A stretch of DNA of 64,000 nucleotides, taken from contig NW_027480422.1 in NCBI RefSeq assembly GCF_051401765.1, positions 26,182,001 to 26,246,000 on the forward strand, read 5' to 3'. This DNA is from Calliopsis andreniformis. Lineage: Eukaryota > Arthropoda > Insecta > Hymenoptera > Andrenidae. The translations under genes were made by a program, and so were the position numbers. Each line of letters starts with the position of its first letter. Position 1 is the stretch's first letter. The notes under the pieces were generated by a model. It was not told the DNA's origin, made no database searches, and saw nothing but the letters and a program-made list of their open reading frames with translations. Shown in pieces: positions 37,931 through 49,671 of the stretch.

Positions 37931-39450
37931 TAGAAGTCAACGCCAGAAGCATAAAATACAATATAAATACCACAGTATTTCCATCGTATAACAGGTATAC
38001 TTGCAACCAGAGTGAAGGTGCTGGTCATTTCTAAGTTCCGGGCAACCTAAGCTTCACGCGAGGGCGTCGCTCCACCACATCGAATAGCTACGGCCCTAGA
38101 AGACAACGCCATAACTATAAAATACAATATAAATACAACAGTCTTTCCATCGTATAAAACGAATAATTGCAACCAGTCTGATAGCTAAGGTCATTTCTAC
38201 GATCCGGGCAACCTAGGCTTCACCCTAGGGCGTAGCTCCACCAGATCGAATAGTTAGGGCCTAAGAAGTCAATGCCAGAAGCATGAAGTACGATATATGA
38301 ACAACAGTTTTGCCATCGTATAAAATAAGTAATTGCAACCAGTGTGAAAGTAACGGCCATTTCTACGTTCCGGGCATCCTAGACTTAACACAGAGGCATT
38401 GCTCCACCAGATCGAATACATAGGGCCTTAGAAGTCAACGCCAGAAGCATAAAGTACATTAAAAATCCAACAGTTTGTCCATCGTATAACAGGAGTAATT
38501 GCCACCAGTGTGAAAGTTATGGTCATTTCTGCATTCCGGGCAACCTAGGCTTCACTCTAGGGCGTTGCTCCTCCAGATAGAATAGTTAGGGCCCAGGAAG
38601 TAAACGCCAGAAGCATAAAATAATATATAAATGCAACAGCTTTTCCCTTATATAACAGGAATAATTGCAACCAGTGTGAAAGGTATGGCTATTTCTACGT
38701 TCCGGGCAACCTAGGCTTCACTCTAGGGCGTTGCTCCACCACATCGGATAGCTGCGGCCTTAGAAGTCAACGCCAGAAGCATAAAATACAATATAAATAC
38801 CACAGTATTTCCATCGTATAACAGGTATACTTGCAACCAGAGTGAAGGTGCTGGTCATTTCTAAGTTCCGGGCAACCTAGGCTTCACTCGAGGGCGTCGC
38901 TCCACCACATCGAATAGCTACGGCCCTAGAAGACAACGCCATAACTATAAAATACAATATAAATACAACAGTCTGTCCATCGTATAAAACGAATAATTGC
39001 AACCAGTCTGATAGCTATGGTTATTTCTACGTTCCGGGCAACCTAGGCTTCACCCTAGGGCGTAGCTCCACCAGATCGAATAGTTAGGGCCTAAGAAGTC
39101 AATGCCAGAAGCATGAAATACGATATATGTACAACAGTTTTTCCATCGTATAAAATGAGTAATTGCAACCAGTGTGAAAGTAACGGCCATTTCTACGTTC
39201 CGGGCATCCTAGACTTAACACTGCGGCATTGCTCCACCAGATCGAATACATAGGGCCTTAGAAGTCAACGCCAGAAGCATAAAGTACATTAAAAATCCAA
39301 CAGTTTGTCCATCGTATAACAGGAGTAATTGCCACCAGTGTGAAAGTTATGGTCATTTCTGCATTCCGGGCAACCTAGGCTTCACTCTAGGGCGTTGCTC
39401 CTCCAGATAGAATAGTTAGGGCCCAGGAAGTCAACGCCAGAAGCATAAAA
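37931..39450 (+). repeat. Five-monomer tandem duplication (830 bp)
   Basis: 37931-38620 matches 38761-39450 at exactly 830 bp = 5 x 166. Shared rare markers are ACAGGTATACTTGCAACC (37991 and 38821), GGTGCTGGTCATTTCTAAG, and CGAGGGCGTCGCTCC. A handful of substitutions separates the copies, so the event is recent. Each copy contains one type II monomer. Confidence 0.85.
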
Positions 39451-42400
39451 TAAAATAAAAATACAACAGTTATTCCATCGTATAACAGGAATAATTACAA
39501 CCAGTGTGAAAGTTATGGTCATTTCTGCGTTCCGGGAACCTAGTCTTCACTCTAGGGCGTTGCCCCACCAGATCGAATAGTTAGGGCCTAAGAAGTCAAC
39601 GCCAGAAGCATAAAATACAATATAAATACAGCAGTTTATCCATTCTATGAAATGAATAATTGCAAACAGTGCGGAAGTAATGGTCATTTCTACGTTCCGG
39701 GCAACCTAGGCTTCACTCTATGTCGTTGCTCCACCACATCGAATAGCTACGGCCTTAGAAGTCAACGCCTGGAGCATAAAATACATTAACAATACAACAG
39801 TTTTTTCACCGTGTAACAGGAGGAATTGCAAGACGAGTGAAGGTAATGGTCTTTTCTACGTTCCGGGCAACCTAGGCTTCACTGTAGGGCGTTCCTCCAC
39901 CACATCGAATAGTTAGGGCCTTAGAAGTCAACGCAAGAAGCATAAAGTACAGTAAATATCCAACAGTTTGTCCACCGTATAACAGGAATAATTGCAACCA
40001 GTGTGCAAGTTATGGTCATTTCTACGTTCCGGCAACCTAGGCTTCACTCTAGGGCATTGCTCCACCACATCGAATAGCTAGGACCTTAGAAGTCAGCGCC
40101 CGAAACAAAAAATGCAATAAAAATACATCAGTTTTTCCATCGTATACCAGGAATGATTGCAACCAGAGTGAAGGTGATTGTGATTTCTACGTTCCGGGCA
40201 ACCTAGGCTTCACTCTAGGGCAAGGCTCCAACAGATCGAATAGCTAGGGCCTTAGAAGTCAACACCAGAAGCATAAAATAAAATAAAAATACAACAGTTA
40301 TTCCATCGTATAACAGGAATAATTACAACCAGTGTGATAGTAATGGGCATTTCTGCGTTCCGTGCAACCTAGGCTTCATTCTAGGGCATTGTTCCACCAG
40401 ATCGAACAGTTAGGGCCTAAGAAGTCAACGCCAGAAGCATAAAATACAATATAAATACAATAGTTTTTCCATCGGCTAAAACGAATAATTGCGCGAGTGT
40501 GAATGGTATGGTCATTTCTACGTTCCGGGCAACCTAGGCTTCACTCTAGGGCGTTGCTCCCCCACATCGAATAGCTAGGGCCTTAGAAGTCAGCTCCCGA
40601 AACATAAAATACAATATAAATACAACAGCTTTTCCATCGTATAGAACGAATAACTGCATCCAGTGTGAAAGTTATGGTCATTTCTACGTGCAGGGCAACC
40701 TAGGCTTCACCCTAGGGCGTTGCTCCACCAGATCGAATAGTTAGGGCCTTAGAAGTCAACGCCAGAAGCATAAAATACCATATAAATACATCAGTTTTTC
40801 CGTCGTTAAAAGGAATAAATGCAACACGAGTGAAGGTAATGGTCTTTTCTACGTTCCGGGCAACCTAGGCTTCACTGTAGGGCGTTGCTCCACCACATCG
40901 AATAGTTAGGGCCTTAGAAGTCAACGCAAGAAGCATAAAGTACAGTAAATATCCAACAGTTTGTCCACCGTATAACAGGAATAATTGACACCAGTGTGCA
41001 AGTTATGGTCATTTCTACGTTCCGGCAACCTAGGCTTCACTCTAGGGCATTGCTCCACCAGATCGAATAGCTAGGAACTTAGAAGTCAGCGCCCGAAACT
41101 AAAAATGCAATAAAAATACAACAGTTTTTCCATCGTATACCAGGAATGATTGCAACCAGAGTGAAGGTGATTGTGATTTCTACGTTCCGGGCAACCTAGG
41201 TTTCACTCTAGGGCAAGGCTCCAACAGATCGAATAGCTAGGGCCTTAGAAGTCAACACCAGAAGCATAAAATAAAATAAAAATACAACAGTTATTCCATC
41301 GTATAACAGGAATAATTACAACCAGTGTGATAGTAATGGGCATTTCTACGTTCCGTGCAACCTAGGCTTCATTCTAGGGCATTGTTCCACCAGATCGAAC
41401 AGTTTGGGCCTAAGAAGTCAACGCCAGAAGCATAAAATACAAAATAAACGCTACAGTCTTTCCATCGTATAAAACGAATAATTGCAACCACTCTGAATGT
41501 TATGGTCCTACCTACGTTTCGGGCAACCTAGGCTTCACTCTAGGGCGTTGCTCCACCAGATCGAATAGCTAGGGCCTTAGAAGTCAACGCCCGAAACATA
41601 AAATACAATAAAAATACATCAGTTTTTCCATCGTATAGCAGGAATATTTGCATCAAGCGTGAATGTAATGGTCATTTCTACCTTCCGGGCTATCTAGTCT
41701 TCACTGTAGGGCGGTGCTCCACCAGATCAAATAGTTAGGGCCTAAGAAGTCAACGCCAGAAGCATAAAATACAATTTAATACAACAGCTTTTCCATCGTA
41801 TATAATGTATATTTGCAAACAGTGTGAAAGTAACGGTCATTTCTACGTTCCGGGCAACCTAGGCTTCACTCTAGGGCGTTGCTCCACCAGATCGAATAGT
41901 TAGGGACCTAGAATTCGACGCCAGAAGCATAAAATACAACATAAGTACAACAGTTTTTAGATTGTATAATAGGAATAATTGCAACCAGTGTGAAAGTACA
42001 GGTCATTTCTACGTTCCGGGCAACCTCGGCTTCGCTCAACGGCGTTGCTCCACCAGATCGAATAGCAAGGGTCTTAGAAGTCAATGCCCGAAGCATAAAT
42101 ATACAAAATAAATAGAACAGTTTTTCTATTGTATAAAACGAATAATTGCAACCAGTGTGAAAGCTATGGTTATTTCTACGTTCCGGGCATCCTAGGCTTC
42201 CCTCTAGGGCGTTGCTCTACCAGATCGAATAGCTAGGGACTTAGAAGTCAACGCCAGAAGCATAAAATACCATATAAATACATCAGTTTTTCCGTCGTTA
42301 AAAGGAATAAATGCAACCAGTGTGAAGGATATGGTCATTTCTACGTTCCGGACAACATAGGCTTCACTCTAGGGCGTCGGTCCACCAGATACACTAGTTA

Positions 42401-43000
42401 GGGCCTAAGGAGACAACGTCAGAAGCATAGAATACAATATAAATACAACAGTTTGTCCACCGTATAACAGGAATAATTGCAACCAGTGTGCAAGTTATGG
42501 TCATTTCTACGTTCCGGCAACCTAGGCTTCACTCTAGGGCATTGCTCCACCAGATCGAATAGCTAGGACCTTAGAAGTCAGCGCCCGAAACATAAAATGC
42601 AATAAAAATACAACAGTTTTTCCATCGTATACCAGGAATGATTGCAACAAATGTGAACGTGAGGGTCATTTCTACGTTCCGGGCAACCTAGGCTTCACCC
42701 TAGGGCGTTGCTCCACCAGATCGAATAGCTAGGTCCTAAGAAGTCAACGCCAGGAGCATAAAATACAATAAAAATACAACAGTTTTACCATCGTATAACT
42801 GGCATAATTGCAACCAGAGTGCAAGATATGGCCATTTCTACGTTCCGAGCAACCTAGGCTTCACTCTAGGGCGTTGGTCCACCAGATCCAATAGTTAGGG
42901 CATAAGAAGTCAACGCCAGGAGCACCAAATACAAAATAATTGCAACAGTTTTACCATCGTATAAAACGAATAATTGAAACCAGTATGAAAGTTATGGTCA
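39451..43000 (+). repeat. Region F: diverged satellite with a six-monomer repeat
   Basis: 39841-40450 matches 40834-41443 at 993 bp (six monomers less 3 bp), with the rare TGGTCTTTTCTACG and CCACCGTATAACAGG markers; a partial third copy starts near 42450. Several monomers have 1-bp losses, such as CCGGCAACCTAGG near 40031 and 41030, and ACAATTTAATAC near 41773. The 166-bp step starts to slip here. No gene seen. Confidence 0.75.
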
Positions 43001-45207
43001 TTTCTACGTTCCGGGCAACCTAGGCCTCACCCTCGGGCGTTGCTCCACCTGTTCGAATAGTCAGAACCTAAGAAGTCAACGCCAGAAGCATAAAATACGA
43101 TATATGTACAACGGTTTTACCATCGTATAAAATGAATGATCGCAAACAGTGTGAAATTAATGGGCATTTCTACTTTCCGGGCAACCTAGGCTTCACTCTA
43201 GGGCGTTTCTCCACCACATCGAATATCTACGGCCCTAGAAGTCAACGTCTGAAGCATAAAATATAATATAAATACAACAGGTTTTCCATCGTATAACAGG
43301 AATAATTGCAACCAGTGTGGAGGTAATGGTCATTTCTACTTTCCGGGCAACCTAGGTTTCACTCTAGGGCGTTTCTCCACCACACCGAATAGCTACGGCC
43401 TTAGAAGTCAACGCCAGAAACATAAAATACAATATAAATCCAACAGTTTTTCCATGGTATAACAGGAATAATTGCAACAAGCGTGAAGGTAATGGTCATT
43501 TCTACGTTCCGGGCAATCTAGGCTTCTCTCTAGGGCGTTGCTCCTCCAGATCGAATAGTTAGGGCCTAAGAAGTCAACGCCAGAAGCATAAAATACAATA
43601 CAAATACAACAGCTTTTCCATCGTATAACAGAATAATTGCAACCAGTGTGAAAGGTATGGTCATTTCTACGTTCCGGGCAACCTAGGCTTCACTCTAGAA
43701 CGTTGCTACACCACATCGAATAGCTGCGGCCTTAGAAGTCAACGCCAGAAGCATAAAATACAATATAAATACAACAGTTTTTCAATCGTATAACTGGAAT
43801 AATTTCAAACAGTGTGAAAGATATTGTCATTTCTACGTTGCGGGCATCCTAGGCTTCACTCTAGGGCATTGCTCCACCACATCGAATAGCTGCGGCCTTA
43901 GAAGTCAACGCCATAACTATAAAAAACAATATAAATACAACAGTTTTTCCATTGTATAAGATGAATAATTGCAAACAGTGTGGAGGTAATGGTCATTTCT
44001 ACTTTCCGGGCAACCTAGGTTTCACTCTAGGGCGTTTCTCCACCACATCGAATAGCTACGGCCTTAGACGTCAACGTCTGAAGCATAAAATATAATATAA
44101 ATACAACAGTTTTTCCATCGTATAACAGGAATAATTGCAACCAGTGTGAAAGGGATGGTCATTTCTACGTTCCTGGGCAACCTAGGCTTCACTCTAGGGC
44201 TTTGCTCCACCAGGTCGAATAGTTAGGGCCTTAGAAAACAACTCCAGACGCATAAAATACAATAAAAGTACAATAGTTTTTTCATCGTATAACAGGAATA
44301 ATTGCAACAAGCCAGAAGGTAATGGTCATTTCTACGTTCCGGGCAATCTAGGCTTCTCTCTAGGGCGTCGCTCCTCCAGATCGAATAGTTAGGGCCTAAG
44401 AAGTCAACGCCAGAAGCATAAAATACGATACAAATACAACAGCTTTTCCATCGTATAACAGGAATAATTGCAAACAGTGTGGAGGTAATGGTCATTTCTA
44501 CTTTCCGGGCAACCTAGGTTTTGCTCTAGGGCGATGCTCCACCACATCGAATAGTTCGGGCCTTAGAAGTCAACGCCTGAAGCATAAAATACAATAAAAA
44601 TACATCATTTTTTTCATCGTATAACAGGGATAATTGCAACCAGTCTGACAGATATTGTCATTTCTACGTTCCGGGCAACCTAGGCTTCACTCTAGGGCAT
44701 TGGTCCACCACATCCAACAGTTAGGACCTAAGAAGTCAACGCCAGAAGCACCAAATACAAAATAAATACAACAGTTTTTCCATCGTATAAAACGAATAAT
44801 TGAAACCAGTATGAAAGTTATGGTCATTTCTACGTTCCGGGCAACCTAGGCGTCACCCTCGGGCGTTGCTCCACCTGTTCGAATAGTTAGAACCTAAGAA
44901 GTCGACGCCAGAAGCATAAAATACGATATATGTACAACGGTTTTACCATCGTATAAAATGAATGATCGCAAATAGTGTGAAGGTAATGGTCATTTCTACG
45001 TTCCGGCAACCTAGGCTTCACTCTAGGGCGTTGCTTCACCAGATCGAGTAGTTAGGGCCTAGAAAGTCAACGCCAGAAGCATAAAATACAATATAAATAC
45101 AACAGTTTTTCCCTTCTATAACAGGAATAATTGCAACCAGTGTGAAAGCTGTGGTCATTTCTACGTTCCGGGCAACCTAGGCTACACTCTAGGGCGTTGC
45201 TCCACCA

Positions 45208-45216
45208 GATCGAATC
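45208..45216 (+). promoter_or_regulatory. Pol III B-box-like word GATCGAATC
   Basis: GATCGAATC fits the B-box core GWTCRANNC; most other monomers have GATCGAATA and miss the last base. A run of six T lies downstream at 45270-45275. No A-box (TRGYNNARNNG) is present in the preceding 60 bp, so a working Pol III promoter is doubtful. Confidence 0.15.
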
Positions 45217-48200
45217 GTTAGGGCCTAAGAAGTCAACGCCAGAAGCATAAAATACGATATATGTACAACTTTTTTACCATTGTATAAAACGAGTAATTGC
45301 AACCAGTGTGAAAGTAATGGCCATTTCTACGTTTCGGGCATCCTAGACTTAACTCTGAGGCATTGCTCCACCAGATCGAATACATAGGGCCTTAGAAGTC
45401 AACGCCAGAAGCATAAAGTACAATTAAAATCCAACAGTATGTCAGTCGTATAACAGGAATAATTGCAACAAGCGTGAAGGTAACGGTCATTTCTACGTTC
45501 CTGGCGGCCTAGACTTAACTCTGAGGCATTGCTCCACCCGATCGAATACATAGGTCCTTAGAAGTGAACGCCAGAAGTGTAAAGTACAATCAAAATCCAA
45601 CAGTTTGTCCATCGTATAGCATGAATAATTGCAACCAGAATGTAAGTAATGGTCATTTCTACGTTTCGGGTAACCTAGGCTTCACTCTAGGGCGTTGATC
45701 CACCACACCGAATAGCTACGGCCTTAGAAGTCAACGCCAGAAACATAAAATACAATATAAATCCAACAGTTTTTCCATGGTATAACAGGAATAATTGCAA
45801 CAAGCGTGAAGGTAATGGTCATTTCTACGTTCCGGGCAACCTAGGTTTTGCTCTAGGGCGTTGCTCCACCACATCGAATAGTTCGGGCCGTAGAAGTCAA
45901 CGCCTGAAGCATAAAATACAATAAAAATACATCATTTTTTTCATCGTATAACAGGGATAATTGCAACCAGTCTGACAGATATTGTCATTTCTACGTTCCG
46001 GGCAACCTAGGCTTCACTCTAGGGCATTGGTCCACCACATCCAACAGTTAGGGCCTAAGAAGTCAACGCCAGAAGCACCAAATACAAAATAAATACAACA
46101 GTTTTTCCATCGTATAAAACGAATAATTGAAACCAGTATGAAAGTTATGGTCATTTCTACGTTCCGGGCAACCTAGGCCTCACCCTCGGGCGTTGCTCCA
46201 CCTGTTCGAATAGTTAGAACCTAAGAAGTCAACGCCAGAAGCATAAAATACGATATATGTACAACGGTTTTACCATTGTATAAAATGAATGATCGCAAAC
46301 AGTGTGAAGGTAATGGTCATTTCTACGTTCCGGACAACCTAGGCTTCACTCTAGGGCGTTGCTCCACCAGATCGAATAGCTAGTGACTTAGAAGCCAACG
46401 CCAGAAGCATAAAGTAAAATAAAAATACAACAGCTTTTCCATCGTATAAAACGAATAATTGCAACCAGTATGTATGTTATGGTCATTTCTACGTTCCCGG
46501 CAACGAAGGCTTCACTCTAGGGCGTTGGTCCACCAGCTCCAATAGTTAGGGCCTAACAAGTCAACGCCAGGAGCATAAAACACAAAATAGATACAACAGT
46601 TTCTCCATCGTATAACAGGAATAATTGCAACCAGTGTGAAAGTGATGGTCATTTCTACGTTCCGGGCAACCTAGGCTTCACTCAAGGGCGTTGTTCCACC
46701 AGATCGAATAGTTAGGGCCTAAGAAGTCAACGCCAAAAGCATAAAATACAATATAAATACAATAGTTTTTCCATCGCATAAAACGAATAATTGCAACCAG
46801 TATGAAAGATATGGTCATTTCTACGTTCCGGGCAACCTAGGCTTCGCTCTAGGGCGTTGGCCCACCACTTCCAACAGCTAGGGTCTAAGAAGTCAACGCC
46901 AGAAGCACAAAATACAAAATAAGTACAACAGTTTTTCCATCGTATAAAACGAATAATTGAAACCAGTATGAAAGTTATGGTCATTTCTACGTTCCGGGAA
47001 ATCTAGGCTTCTCTCTAGGGCGTTGCTCCACCAGATCGAATAGTTAGGGCCTAAGAAGTCAACGCCAGAAGCATAAAATAGAACAGGGAAACAACAGTTT
47101 TTCCATCGTATAACAGGAATAATTGCAACCAGTGTGAAAGATATGGTCATTTCTACGTTCCGTGCAACCTAGGCTTCACTCTAGGGCGTTGGTCCACCAG
47201 GTGGAATAGTTAGGGCCTGAGAAAACAACTCCAGACGCATAAAACACAATAAAAATACAACAGTTCTTTCATCGTATAACAGGAACAATTGCAACATGCC
47301 TGAACGTAATGGTCATTTCTACGTTGCGGGCAATCTAGACTTCTCTCTAGGGCGTTGCTCCACCATATCGCATAGTTAGGGCCTAAGAAGTCAACGCCAG
47401 AAGCATAAAATACAAAATAGATACAACTGTTTTTCCATCATATAACATCAATAATTGCAACCAGTGTGAAAGTGATGGTCATTTCTACGTTCCGGGCAAC
47501 CTAGGCTTCACTCTAGGGCGTTGTTCCTCCAGATCGAAGAGCTAGGGCCTAAGACGTCTACACCAGAAGCATAAAATACAATATAAATACAACAGTTTTT
47601 CCATTGTATAAAACGAATAATTGCTACCAGTGTGAAAGTTTAGGTCATTTCTGCGTTCCAGGCCCCATAGGCTTCACTCTTGGACGTTGCCCCACCCGAT
47701 CGAATAGCTAGGACCTTAGAAGTCAAAGCCAGACGCAGAAAATGCAATATAAATACAACAGTTATTCCTTCGTATAACAGGAATAATTACAACCAGTGTG
47801 AAAGTAATGTGCATTTCTACGTTCCCGGCAAGCTGGCTTCACCCTAGGGCGTTGCTCCACCAGAACCAATAGTTAGGACCTAAGAAGTCAACGCCAGAAG
47901 CATAAAATACAAAATAGATACAACAGTTTTTCCGTCATATAACAGGAATAATTGCAACCAGTGTGAAAGTGATGGTCATTTCTACGTTCCGGGCAACCTA
48001 GGCTTCACTCTAGGGCGTTGTTCCTCCAGATCGAATAGGTAGAGCCCAAGAAGTCTACACCAGAAGCTTAAACTGCAATATAAATACAACAGTTATTCCC
48101 TTGTATAACAGTAATAATTGCAACCAGTTTGTAAGGTATGGTCATTTCTACGTTCCGGGCATCCTAGGCTTCACGCTATGGCGTTGCTCCACCACATCGT

Positions 48201-48360
48201 ATTGCTACGGCCTTCGGAGTCAACGGCAGAGGCATAACATACAATATAAGTACAACAGTTTTTCCATTGCATAAAACGAATAATTGCAATCAGTATGAAG
48301 GTTATGGTCATTTCTACGTTCCGGGCAACCTAGGCTACACTCTAGGGCGTTGCTCCACCA

Positions 48361-48369
48361 GATCGAATC
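48361..48369 (+). promoter_or_regulatory. Pol III B-box-like word GATCGAATC
   Basis: Same 9-bp word, with a TTTTTT run at about 48424-48429. Copies of this monomer recur at 53336, 57980 and 63277, spaced 4975, 4644 and 5297 bp apart, each with the T6 run. Motif match only. Confidence 0.15.
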
Positions 48370-49671
48370 GTTAGGGCCTAAGAAGTCAACGCCAGAAGCA
48401 TAAAATACGATATATGTACAACCTTTTTTCCATTGTATAAAACGAGTAATTGCAACCAGTGTGAAAGTAATGGCCATTTCTACGTTTCGGGCAACCTAGG
48501 CTTCACTCTAGGGCGTTGATCCACCACACCGAATAGCTACGGCCTTAGAAGTCAACGCCAGAAACATAAAATACAATATAAATCCAACAGTTTTTCCATG
48601 GTATAACAGGAATAATTGCAACAAGCGTGAAGGTAATGGTCATTTCTACGTTCCGGGCAACCTAGGTTTTGCTCTAGGGCGTTGCCTCACCACATCGAAT
48701 AGTTCGGGCCTTAGAAGTCAACGCCTGAAGCATAAAATACAATAAAAATACATCATTTTTTTCATCGTATAACAGGGATAATTGCAACCAGTCTGACAGA
48801 TATTGTCATTTCTACGTTCCGGGCAACCTAGGCTTCACTCTAGGGCGTTGGTCCACCACATCCAACAGTTAGGGCCTAAGAAGTCAACGCCAGAAGCACC
48901 AAATACAAAATAAATACAACAGTTTTTCCATCGTATAAATCGAATAATTGCAACCAGTATGAAAGTTATGGTCATATATACGTTCCGGGCTGCCTAGGCT
49001 TCACCCTAGGGCGTTGCTCCGCCTGATCGAATAGTTAGGGCCTGTGAAGTCAACGCCAGAAGCATAAAATACGATATATGTACAACAGTTTTTCCACTGT
49101 ATAATATGAATAATTGCAAACAGTGTGGAAGTAATGGTCATTTCTACGTTCCGGTCAACCTAGGCTTCACTCTAGGGCGTTGTTCCTCCAGATCGAAGAG
49201 CTAGGGCCTAAGACGTCTACACCAGAAGCATAAAATACAATATAAATACAACAGTTTTTCCATTGTATAAAACGAATAATTGCTACCAGTGTGAAAGTTT
49301 AGGTCATTTCTGCGTTCCAGGCCCCATAGGCTTCACTCTTGGACGTTGCCCCACCAGATCGAATAGCTAGGACCTTAGAAGTCAAAGCCAGACGCAGAAA
49401 ATACAATATAAATACAACAGTTATTCCTTCGTATAACAGGAATAATTACAACCAGTGTGAAAGTAATGGGCATTTCTACGTCCCGGCAAGCTGGCTTCAC
49501 CCTAGGGCGTTGCTCCGCCAGAACCAATAGTTAGGACCTAAGAAGTCAACGCCAGAAGCATAAAATACAAAATAGATACAACAGTTTTTCCGTCATATAA
49601 CAGGAATAATTGCAACCAGTGTGAAAGTGATGGTCATTTCTACGTTCCGGGCAACCTAGGCTTCACTCTAG

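Larger units (their letters stand above)
43001..49671 (+). repeat. Region G: diverged satellite, partial 8-, 17- and 10-monomer repeats
   Basis: Marker TGGTCCACCACATCCAACAG lies at 44701, 46028 and 48849, intervals of 1327 (8 monomers less 1) and 2821 (17 monomers less 1). About 47513-48010 matches 49172-49669 at 1659 (10 monomers less 1). About 47600-48480 matches 57220-58100 at 9619 bp. At about 48480 two monomers found in the related copies at 53450-53790 are missing. By 49655 the array is 10 bp behind the ideal 166-bp step. Confidence 0.75.
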
